From Sunxiuqinia indica (GTDB taxonomy: Bacteria; Bacteroidota; Bacteroidia; Bacteroidales; Prolixibacteraceae), in assembly GCF_009847015.1 (NCBI RefSeq), contig NZ_WVEM01000015.1:1-64000 (forward strand): a stretch of DNA of 64,000 bases, given 5' to 3'. Shown here one piece after another: positions 42,383 to 49,862 of this stretch. Every line of letters begins with the position of its first letter. Within the stretch, counting starts at the first letter, position 1. The notes beneath the pieces are model-generated. The model saw nothing but the letters and a program-made list of their open reading frames with translations. It had not been told where the DNA came from and made no database searches. A program made the translations under genes and the position numbers.

Positions 42383-43927
42383 TTAAAACGGAGGAATTCC
42401 GTGCTTCTTGTTTGGTCCCATTACCGATTTGTTTGCAGAAACCTGTAAGGCATGTAAAAGCATTTTGCGTGTATCTTCAGGCTCAATAACTTCGTCAATG
42501 TATCCCTTGCCAGCAGCGACATATGGGTTGGCAAATTTTTCTTTGTATTCATCAATTTTAATCTGGCGCATAGCATCCGGATCTTCTGCTTCAGCAATTT
42601 CTTTGCGGAATACAATGTTTGCAGCACCCTCAGGTCCCATAACAGCAATCTCGGCAGTAGGCCATGCGAAAACAAAGTCGGCACGCAAGTGGCGTGAGTT
42701 CATCGCAATGTAACCACCTCCGTAGGCTTTTCTAATAATAACTGTAATTCGAGGAACGGTAGCTTCACTATATGCATATAGAATTTTTGCACCGTGACGA
42801 ATAACTCCAGCATGCTCCTGGTCAACTCCCGGCAAGTAGCCCGGTAAATCTTCAAGAGTGATAATTGGAATATTGAATGCGTTACAGTAGCGAATAAAAC
42901 GAGCAGCTTTATCAGAACTGTCACAATCCAAAACACCTGCTAGCACTTTAGGTTGGTTGGCAACAAATCCGACAGTTTCTCCATTTAATCGTCCAAACCC
43001 GATCACAATATTTGGCGCAAACAATTCCATGATTTCGAAGAACTCGGATTTGTCGGTGATAGCCTCAATAATATCCCGAATGTCATAAGGCATTTTAGGA
43101 TCACTGGGAACGATATTCTCGACTTTTTTTCTTCTCTTTGGATTGGCAGGCTCAACTCTGGTAGCCTTTTGTTTATTGTTCCATGGAAGAAATTCCATGA
43201 GCTTTTTGATTTGATCAAAACATTCCAATTCACTTTCGGCGTAGAAATGAGCATTTCCGGTAATCTCGGCATGTACTTTTGCTCCACCCAAAGCTTCCAT
43301 TGAAATTTCTTCACCCAAAACAGTTTTAATAACACTTGGGCCTGTGATAAACATTTTTGAAATGTTATTTACCACAAAAACAAAGTCGGTTAATGCAGGA
43401 GAATAAACTGCTCCACCGGCGCACGGGCCAAGAATAACCGAAATTTGAGGAATAACACCGGAGGCCAGTGTGTTTCTGAAGAAAATTTCGCCATACCCAG
43501 CCAGTGAGTTCACACCTTCCTGGATTCTGGCACCACCCGAATCATTGATTCCAATTAATGGTACTCGCATTTTCAAGGAGTGGTCCATAATTTTGGTGAT
43601 CTTACGTGCATGCATCAATCCCAGCGATCCACCGGCAACGGTAAAGTCTTGAGCAAAGATGCAGATGGGAGCACCATGAATGGTTCCTGTTCCGATGATA
43701 ACACCATCGCCATGCAATTTTTTATTTTCCATATCAAAATCGCGTGCAACATGTTCAACGAACAGATCATACTCATGAAATGAACCCTCATCAAGGATGT
43801 ATAAAATACGTTCGCGGGCAGTGAGTTTCCCCATTGCAACTTGTTTCTCAATGGCTTTTTCTCCGCCACCTTTGAGAACTTCACTTTTCCTTTTTCTAAG
43901 GTCCAGGATATTCCGTTTCAACGACAT
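42383..43927 (-). CDS. Acyl-CoA carboxyltransferase subunit (propionyl-CoA carboxylase beta / methylmalonyl-CoA decarboxylase alpha)
   Basis: 514 residues of the crotonase-like carboxyltransferase fold, two halves (about 1-260 and 265-514). Typical segments: RIQEGVNSLAGYGEIFFRN, GPCAGGAVYSPAL (first oxyanion hole), FEIMELFAPNIVIGFGRLNG, LPGYLPGVDQEHAGVIRHGA and RKAYGGGYIAMN (second). It moves a carboxyl group between biotin on the adjacent carrier protein and propionyl/methylmalonyl-CoA. In Bacteroidota this pair takes part in succinate-propionate metabolism. Direction depends on whether a biotin carboxylase or the OadB-type sodium pump is the partner, and neither is encoded here. Confidence 0.93.
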   Translation of the reverse strand: MSLKRNILDLRKRKSEVLKGGGEKAIEKQVAMGKLTARERILYILDEGSFHEYDLFVEHVARDFDMENKKLHGDGVIIGTGTIHGAPICIFAQDFTVAGGSLGLMHARKITKIMDHSLKMRVPLIGINDSGGARIQEGVNSLAGYGEIFFRNTLASGVIPQISVILGPCAGGAVYSPALTDFVFVVNNISKMFITGPSVIKTVLGEEISMEALGGAKVHAEITGNAHFYAESELECFDQIKKLMEFLPWNNKQKATRVEPANPKRRKKVENIVPSDPKMPYDIRDIIEAITDKSEFFEIMELFAPNIVIGFGRLNGETVGFVANQPKVLAGVLDCDSSDKAARFIRYCNAFNIPIITLEDLPGYLPGVDQEHAGVIRHGAKILYAYSEATVPRITVIIRKAYGGGYIAMNSRHLRADFVFAWPTAEIAVMGPEGAANIVFRKEIAEAEDPDAMRQIKIDEYKEKFANPYVAAGKGYIDEVIEPEDTRKMLLHALQVSANKSVMGPNKKHGIPPF

Positions 43928-43941
43928 ATCATTTAGTTTTA

Positions 43942-43973
43942 ATTAAAAAAAATGCTCCGGTAAAATCCGGAGT
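43942..43973 (-). terminator. Rho-independent terminator of the tgt-lpt operon
   Basis: On the minus strand the stem CTCCGG/CCGGAG (43972-43955, 6-base loop) is followed by CATTTTTTTT. It lies downstream of the permease gene and upstream of the carboxyltransferase start. Confidence 0.8.
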
Positions 43974-44126
43974 TTGAAAAATAGTTGACTTTTTTCTTTT
44001 TAAGAAGTGTCAAAATTATAACTTTTTCACACATCAAGGAATTATTTCACAACATTATACCCTCTGGGCTTACGTGTGGCTTGTAATTTGGTTTTGAACA
44101 ATTAATTGAATGGTTTGAAGTTTCAT

Positions 44127-45224
44127 TTATCGGCTTCCCATTTTGTATAAATAAGCGGCTAGCGCACCAAAAATCATGTTCGGAATCCAAGCTGCTAAAA
44201 GAGGGGAGACGGCCCCCGAAAGAGCAAAAACGGTCGATATCTGCATAAACATGATGTACGTGAATACGAGTAAAATTCCCAATCCTAAATGAAATCCAAT
44301 ACCTCCTTTTACTTTTCTGGATGCCAGCGATGCTCCGATTAGTGTAAGTATAAAAGCAGAGAATGGCCCGGAAAGTCGCTTGTGTTTTTCAATCTCAAAT
44401 TCAAGGGTATTTACTCCCCGTAGCTTCATGTCTTTTATTTCTTCATTCAGCTTGGGGAGTGTCATCGTTTCAACAATGTTTTTCACAACCCGGTAATCTT
44501 CCGGCGACATATTAAGGGTTGAGTCCATTTTAGTGCCCGTTGTTAAGGTTTCTTCGTATCCATCAAAATCGCGGATGACGTAATTGTGTATCACCCATTT
44601 TTTTTCTTCCCGATCCCATTTGACATAGTCGGCCTGTAGCTTTGATTTTAGTTTTCCTTCTGCAAATTCCTCAATTGTGAACCGATGGCCGACATCACTC
44701 GAGGTATTGTAACTGCTGATGTAGATATAAACTCCGGGTGATATTTGGCGGTGAATATTTCGTTCGTTATAGCTGCGGTTCGAATCGATGTACGTATTCC
44801 GAAAATCAATTCGCTTTTTGTTTGAAGGAGGAATAATATAGTTGCCAAGTGTATACGAAAACAGAGCGATAATAAACGCCCCAACCATGTATGGAAGCAT
44901 TAGCCGCCGATAGGAAACCCCACTACTCAGGATGGCAATAATCTCTGAATTGTATGCCATTTTGGAGGTGAAATAAATAACTGCAATAAAGGTAAAAAGT
45001 GAACTAAACAGGTTGGCAAAAAATGGGATAAAGTTCATGTAATAATCAAAGACGATCGCGTTTAAAGGCGCATCTTTCGAGATAAATTCATCCAGGTTTT
45101 CAGAAATGTCAAACACCATTGCAATACTAATGATGAGTGCAATAGCGTAAAAGAACGTTCCCAGAAATTTCTTAATAATATAGAAGTCAATTGTCTTTAG
45201 TCCTGATATTTTCATATCCACCAC
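44127..45224 (-). CDS. LptF/LptG-family lipopolysaccharide export permease
   Basis: 365 residues of the YjgP/YjgQ family: three membrane helices in the first third (to about 130), a periplasmic beta-jellyroll domain (about 135-275; NIHRQISPGVYIYISSYN) and three helices at the C-terminus (about 280-365). It forms with LptB the ABC engine that extracts lipopolysaccharide from the inner membrane. Sequence alone does not tell LptF from LptG. It lies 15 bases after tgt on the same strand, so both form one unit ended by the terminator at 43.95 kb. Confidence 0.92.
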   Translation of the reverse strand: MVDMKISGLKTIDFYIIKKFLGTFFYAIALIISIAMVFDISENLDEFISKDAPLNAIVFDYYMNFIPFFANLFSSLFTFIAVIYFTSKMAYNSEIIAILSSGVSYRRLMLPYMVGAFIIALFSYTLGNYIIPPSNKKRIDFRNTYIDSNRSYNERNIHRQISPGVYIYISSYNTSSDVGHRFTIEEFAEGKLKSKLQADYVKWDREEKKWVIHNYVIRDFDGYEETLTTGTKMDSTLNMSPEDYRVVKNIVETMTLPKLNEEIKDMKLRGVNTLEFEIEKHKRLSGPFSAFILTLIGASLASRKVKGGIGFHLGLGILLVFTYIMFMQISTVFALSGAVSPLLAAWIPNMIFGALAAYLYKMGSR

Positions 45225-45239
45225 TAATTTTCTGAGAAT

Positions 45240-46370
45240 TTATAATCGGTTTCCTAGTTTTTGTACCATTTCTTCTTTCCAATCTTTAAACGTATTCGCC
45301 AATATTTGCTTTCGGGCTTCTTTTACCAACCATAAATAAAATGCCAAATTATGTTGGCTGGCTATTTGAGATCCCAGCATTTCGTTGGAAACAATTAGAT
45401 GACGTAAAAAAGCCTTCGAATATTGCGTGTCTACAAAAGAAGTTCCATCTGCGTCAATCGGAGAGAAATCATCGGCCCATTTTCTGTTTTTTATATTGAT
45501 CAGTCCGTTCTTTGTGAAAAGCATTCCGTTACGACCGTTTCTGGTTGGCATTACGCAGTCAAACATATCAATACCGCGGTCAATGGCTTGTAAAATATTG
45601 ATCGGGGTTCCCACTCCCATCAGGTAACGAGGTTTTTCCTTTGGCAGAATTGGCGTAACCACTTCAATCATGGCGTACATATCTTTTTCAGTTTCACCTA
45701 CCGAAAGGCCGCCAATAGCGTATCCATCACTTGGGATATTCGTCACAAATTTAGCCGCTGCTTCTCGCAAATCCGGATAAACAGCTCCTTGCACAATTGG
45801 AAACAGCGACTGGCCGTGTCCATACAACGGGTTTGTTTTTTCCATTTGGTTTACACAACGGTCAAGCCAGCGTTGGGTGAGCTCCAACGATTTTTTAGCG
45901 TAATCATATTCTGCATCGCCGGGTGTGCATTCGTCAAAAGCCATAATGATGTCGGCTCCAATCTTTCGCTGAATGTCAATGACACTTTCCGGTGTAAATA
46001 AATGACGCGAGCCATCAATGTGGGACTGGAATTTTGCTCCTTCTTCCGTCAATTTTCGAATATCGCCTAATGAAAAAACCTGGTAGCCACCGCTGTCGGT
46101 TAAAATTGGGCCATTCCATCCGTTAAATTTGTGCAGGCCGCCCGCTTCTTCAATAATTGCAGTTCCGGGGCGCAAATACAAATGATAAGTATTTCCAAGG
46201 ATGATCTGGGCTTGAATATCTTCATGTAAATCCTTTACATGAATGCCTTTTACAGACCCAGCCGTTCCGACCGGCATAAAAATCGGAGTTTCAATTTTCC
46301 CATGTCCGGTTTCCAGTGTTCCTGCCCGGGCGCTGCTGTTAACTGCTTGATGATGAAGCGTAAAATCCAT
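45240..46370 (-). CDS. tgt: Queuine/preQ1 tRNA-ribosyltransferase
   Basis: 376 residues. It exchanges guanine at the wobble position of GUN-anticodon tRNAs for preQ1 on the queuosine pathway. Motifs: TPIFMPVGTAGSVKG, ILTDSGGYQVFSL (the Asp that contacts the base), CVMPTRNGRNGMLFT and HNLAFYLWLV. The usual zinc ligands CxCxxC are absent: the place after FSPIDADG reads TSFVD, while the distal histidine region remains. First gene of the tgt-lptF/G unit. Confidence 0.94.
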   Translation of the reverse strand: MDFTLHHQAVNSSARAGTLETGHGKIETPIFMPVGTAGSVKGIHVKDLHEDIQAQIILGNTYHLYLRPGTAIIEEAGGLHKFNGWNGPILTDSGGYQVFSLGDIRKLTEEGAKFQSHIDGSRHLFTPESVIDIQRKIGADIIMAFDECTPGDAEYDYAKKSLELTQRWLDRCVNQMEKTNPLYGHGQSLFPIVQGAVYPDLREAAAKFVTNIPSDGYAIGGLSVGETEKDMYAMIEVVTPILPKEKPRYLMGVGTPINILQAIDRGIDMFDCVMPTRNGRNGMLFTKNGLINIKNRKWADDFSPIDADGTSFVDTQYSKAFLRHLIVSNEMLGSQIASQHNLAFYLWLVKEARKQILANTFKDWKEEMVQKLGNRL

Positions 46371-46510
46371 GCACTAATTTTTGAGTGCTCAAAGATAGGC
46401 ATAAAAGTTAAACGGCCAGAGAATACCTGTTTTCTGTACGAGTTAAAATAGTTTAAAAATGATGTTTATATAGTCTGTGTGATTGTTATTTTTGCTGTCA
46501 AACTCAAAAT

Positions 46511-47647
46511 ATGATTCTTGATTTCTTTGACCGAACGGGCGCGGAATGGATTGCTCCGGCTATTTTCTTTTTTTCTGTTCTGACTGAGCTCTTTTTTCTG
46601 TTGTTTTTCTATTTGAGGCTACTGTTTCAGAAAAGAACTACGGATACGCTGCTTGAGAAGCCGATGAGCATTTGTATGTGTGTGCGTAACGAAGAGGAGC
46701 AAATTGAAGCGGTGTTAACCCGGCTTCTGAAGCAAAACTATTCTAATTTCGAAATTATTTTGGTTGATGATTTCTCAGAAGACAATACCATTCAAAAAGT
46801 AGCTCAGTTGGCCAGGAAGTATCCTAAACTGAAATTTACCTCGATCAATCAGGAAACAAATTTTTCTGAAAAACTGGCCATTAACCTGGCCATGAAGGCA
46901 GCAAGTTCGGAGCAGGTGATTATGTTGCGTCCGGAGCTTGGAGAGATTGACCCCAACTTTCTTAAGAAGATGAACGATCTTTCAGACGAATCAGAATTTT
47001 TGATCAACTATTCAAACATCATTCCTCAGAAGAAATTTATCAATAAACTGATTCGGATAGAACGCTTCTTGTCGTTTTTAAATTCAGCAGCTTATTCTTT
47101 GGCAGGCATCCCCGTCTTTTTTAATGATACAAACGTTCTTTTTAAAAAGACAGTCTATTTTCAGCGGTCGGGTTTTCGCGGAAAAATGAACTGTCATTTT
47201 GGGAATCTGGAGCTCATTTTTAACGACCGGTTTAAGAAGAAAGTACTTGTTTCGATTGAACCAGAAACTTTTATCAGGGAAAATGCGACTCTTCAAAAGG
47301 GGGATTTTTCTGGATTGTTGAAAAAGAAAATTCGTTTGAATCAGCAAGTTGGATTTGGAAAGCGCCTTATTCAATGGGTTGAGGAGTTTGGTAAGCTAAC
47401 CCTAATCATATCGTTGACTTGGATGTTGGTTACTGAACCTGCAAATTGGTTATTTGTGTCAACTCCCATGGCAGTTCTAATCGGTCTTCAGATTTTTATC
47501 ATTAAAAGAATGACTACCCGTTTGCGGGAAAGGAAAATCTTTTTATCTTCGTTAGCATACGTTTATGTTCGGCCGGTTCTGTATTTTGTCAGGGCTTTCG
47601 AAATTTATTTATACGATAAAAGGATTAAAAGTAATAAATGGAATTGA
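46511..47647 (+). CDS. Membrane GT2-family glycosyltransferase
   Basis: 378 residues. An N-terminal membrane helix (about 14-38), a GT-A domain (about 48-270: ICMCVRNEEEQIEAVLTRLL, then IILVDDFSEDNT) and two or three C-terminal helices (about 295-365). The donor and acceptor are unknown. The MLRPELGEIDP segment replaces the usual DXD-type motif, so activity is not guaranteed. The stop overlaps the next gene, an ECF sigma factor, by 10 bases, an unusual coupling. Confidence 0.82.
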   Translation: MILDFFDRTGAEWIAPAIFFFSVLTELFFLLFFYLRLLFQKRTTDTLLEKPMSICMCVRNEEEQIEAVLTRLLKQNYSNFEIILVDDFSEDNTIQKVAQLARKYPKLKFTSINQETNFSEKLAINLAMKAASSEQVIMLRPELGEIDPNFLKKMNDLSDESEFLINYSNIIPQKKFINKLIRIERFLSFLNSAAYSLAGIPVFFNDTNVLFKKTVYFQRSGFRGKMNCHFGNLELIFNDRFKKKVLVSIEPETFIRENATLQKGDFSGLLKKKIRLNQQVGFGKRLIQWVEEFGKLTLIISLTWMLVTEPANWLFVSTPMAVLIGLQIFIIKRMTTRLRERKIFLSSLAYVYVRPVLYFVRAFEIYLYDKRIKSNKWN

Positions 47648-48249
47648 ACCCCAATTTATCAGATAAGGCTCAACAAGATTTTGCCTTGGTTGAATCCGCA
47701 CTAAAAGGGGATGAAAAAGCATTTGCAAAGCTTCTGAGTAAATACAAAGATGCCATTTATTTCATGTTGCTGAAAATGGTTAATAATAAGAGTGATGCAG
47801 AAGATTTAACCATTGAAGCGTTTGGAAAAGCTTTTAAAAACCTTCATCAATATTCGCCGAGTTACGCATTTAGCACGTGGCTTTTTAAAATTGCCTCAAA
47901 CAATTGCATCGATTTTTTGCGTAAAAAGAAAGGAGTTCACGTCTCGATCGAGAATAGCCAGGACGGTAATGATAATGAGCAATCGGTGAGGTTGAAATCG
48001 AAAGATCCCGATCCGGAAGAAAAATTGATCCGCATTCAAAAAGCCATTTTGCTGCGTCGCATCGTTCATAAGTTAAAGCCTCGTTACCGAACCTTGGTGG
48101 AGCTCAGGTACTTCCGGGAGTTTTCTTACGAAGAGATCGCCAAGGAACTTGATCTGCCGCTTGGTACGGTAAAAGCACAATTGTTTCGTGCCCGGGAAAT
48201 GCTTTTTAGAATGATTGAATCTACCGAAATGGACGATCACGAGTCCTGA
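47638..48249 (+). CDS. Sigma-70 family (ECF) RNA polymerase sigma factor
   Basis: 203 residues. Region 2: KSDAEDLTIEAFGKAFKNL, then FSTWLFKIASNNCIDFLRKK. Region 4: FSYEEIAKELDLPLGTVKAQ, then LFRAREMLFRM. Between the two is an acidic linker (about 100-125). No anti-sigma gene is adjacent. Starts inside the end of a glycosyltransferase gene; rsmG follows after 35 bases. The type resembles housekeeping stress sigma factors conserved in Bacteroidota and not PUL sigma factors. Confidence 0.92.
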   Translation: MELNPNLSDKAQQDFALVESALKGDEKAFAKLLSKYKDAIYFMLLKMVNNKSDAEDLTIEAFGKAFKNLHQYSPSYAFSTWLFKIASNNCIDFLRKKKGVHVSIENSQDGNDNEQSVRLKSKDPDPEEKLIRIQKAILLRRIVHKLKPRYRTLVELRYFREFSYEEIAKELDLPLGTVKAQLFRAREMLFRMIESTEMDDHES

Positions 48250-48284
48250 TCGTATTTCATTTCTTGCCCAAACCGTGAAGTTTT

Positions 48285-48908
48285 ATGGAAATCATCAAAA
48301 AATATTTTCCTGATTTAACAGCTCATCAAATTGAACAATTTAGCCGGCTGGAGCCACTTTATCAGGAGTGGAATGAAAAAATTAATGTGATATCGCGTAA
48401 AGATATTGATCAATTATACGAGCGTCATGTGTTGCATTCGCTGGGAATAGCACGATACATTCAGTTTGCTCCGGGAACATCGGTTATGGATGTAGGATGT
48501 GGTGGTGGATTTCCCGGGATTCCGTTGGCCATATTATTCCCCAGAACGAATTTCTTTTTGGTCGATTCGATTGCCAAAAAAATAAAAGTAGTGGAAGAAG
48601 TTAGTTCAGCCTTGGGACTAGAAAATTTGAAGGCTCAACAAAACAGGGCTGAGAAAGTGAGCGGACAATTTGATTTTGTGGTGAGCCGTGCTGTTACCGC
48701 CTTTCCGAAATTTGTATCGCTGGTTCGAAAGAAGATTGCGGTGAATCAAAAAAACACGTTGGCAAATGGCATTCTATATCTCAAGGGAGGCGATTTTGAC
48801 GAAGAGCTAAAATCGTTTAAGTCAACAGTGCAGATTTATAATCTGAGTGATCAATTTGACGAAGAGTTTTTTGAAACTAAAAAGGTGATTCATTTGCCTT
48901 TGCGCTAG
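48285..48908 (+). CDS. rsmG: 16S rRNA (guanine527-N7)-methyltransferase
   Basis: 207 residues of the GidB/RsmG family. The methyl-donor loop is VMDVGCGGGFPGIPLAILFP, with an N-terminal helical part (YQEWNEKINVISRKDIDQLYERHVLHS, residues about 28-54, broken here only by naming) and the FVVSRAVTAFPKF motif. It methylates G527 in the 530 loop of 16S rRNA. Full length. No strong terminator is seen after the stop. Confidence 0.96.
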   Translation: MEIIKKYFPDLTAHQIEQFSRLEPLYQEWNEKINVISRKDIDQLYERHVLHSLGIARYIQFAPGTSVMDVGCGGGFPGIPLAILFPRTNFFLVDSIAKKIKVVEEVSSALGLENLKAQQNRAEKVSGQFDFVVSRAVTAFPKFVSLVRKKIAVNQKNTLANGILYLKGGDFDEELKSFKSTVQIYNLSDQFDEEFFETKKVIHLPLR

Positions 48909-49113
48909 CGGTTCATTTCTTTCGTTGGCTTTTGAGCCCAGTCTAGATCTCCAAAGAGGGGTCGCCCGGATATTCTGCCGAGCAGTTTCCCGCTTGGCGT
49001 AAATCCAGCTCTATTGAGTAAGAAAAACAGATAGCTTGTGAGCCTTTCTAACTTTACAGCGCTATGTGTGGAATTGATTGTGGAACAAATAGAAGAAAAT
49101 AGTTATCAACTAT

Positions 49114-49144
49114 TTTGGATGGAATAAAAAAAGGATTATTTTTG
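49114..49144 (+). promoter_or_regulatory. Bacteroidota-type promoter of rpmH
   Basis: The -33 box TTTG (49114-49117) and -7 box TATTTTTG (49137-49144) are separated by exactly 19 bases, a full match to the Bacteroidota primary-sigma consensus TTTG-N19-21-TAnnTTTG. Transcription would start near 49150, about 43 bases before the rpmH start codon. Confidence 0.85.
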
Positions 49145-49192
49145 CAGTCCGAAATAAAACAAGAGTAGAATTACACATAAAAATATTGACAA

Positions 49193-49351
49193 ATGAAAAG
49201 GACATTTCAACCATCAAACAGAAAGCGCAAAAATAAACATGGTTTTCGCGAAAGAATGTCTTCTGTCAGCGGTCGTAAAGTATTAAAATTACGTCGTGCA
49301 AAAGGAAGAAAGAAATTGACTGTTTCTGACGAGCCTCGTCACAAGCGTTAA
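49193..49351 (+). CDS. rpmH: 50S ribosomal protein L34
   Basis: 52 residues, strongly basic, beginning [18 protein letters not shown] and continuing with [20 protein letters not shown], the L34 signature. It is a structural component of the large ribosomal subunit that helps fold 23S rRNA. It has its own consensus promoter and its own terminator, so it is monocistronic here and not followed by rnpA. Confidence 0.98.
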   Translation: MKRTFQPSNRKRKNKHGFRERMSSVSGRKVLKLRRAKGRKKLTVSDEPRHKR

Positions 49352-49384
49352 GCTGTAGGCAACAGTAAAATTTAAGATACATAC

Positions 49385-49420
49385 AAAAACCGTCTCAAAT
49401 CTGATTTGAGACGGTTTTTG
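49385..49420 (+). terminator. Rho-independent terminator of rpmH
   Basis: A 16-bp perfect stem AAAAACCGTCTCAAAT (49385-49400) with its complement (49404-49419) and a 3-base loop, rich in A before and T after, so it may act both ways. Confidence 0.92.
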
Positions 49421-49444
49421 TTTTGCCTTTTTTCTGGCTCCACA

Positions 49445-49474
49445 CAAAAAAATGGGCACTCAACGAGCGCCCAT
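49445..49474 (-). terminator. Rho-independent terminator of trxA
   Basis: On the minus strand ATGGGC pairs with GCCCAT (49474-49452) around an inner CTC/GAG stem with a 3-base loop, followed by seven T. It begins 25 bases after the trxA stop. Confidence 0.85.
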
Positions 49475-49498
49475 AATTCTTTTCTCAATCTATATTCC

Positions 49499-49816
49499 TT
49501 ACAGTAGTGCGTCTACTTTGGTTGCTAAAGCCGATTTTGGTGCTGCTCCAACGTGTTTGTCAACTATTTCGCCATCTTTAAAAAACAAGATGGTTGGAAT
49601 ATTGCGGATGCCAAACTTGGTTGCGGTTTCAGGGTTGCTGTCTACGTCTACTTTGGTAACCAGTAGTTTTCCCTCATAATCTTGCGACAATTCTTCAACA
49701 ACAGGAGCTACCATGCGACAAGGTCCGCACCATTCAGCCCAAAAATCAACTAAAACCGGTTTGTCTGATTTAAGTACAACTTCTTCAAAGTTTGCATCAT
49801 TTACTTCTTGTGCCAT
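49499..49816 (-). CDS. trxA: Thioredoxin
   Basis: 105 residues with the active site WAEWCGPCRMVAP (C30 and C33) and the cis-proline segment RNIPTILFF. A cytoplasmic disulfide reductase serving ribonucleotide reductase and other partners. It has no signal peptide. It lies 46 bases after dnaE on the same strand and ends the dnaE-trxA unit with its own terminator. Confidence 0.97.
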   Translation of the reverse strand: MAQEVNDANFEEVVLKSDKPVLVDFWAEWCGPCRMVAPVVEELSQDYEGKLLVTKVDVDSNPETATKFGIRNIPTILFFKDGEIVDKHVGAAPKSALATKVDALL

Positions 49817-49862
49817 AATTCAAATATTTTTATGAGTAATTATTCTATTTTAAGCCGTAAAG

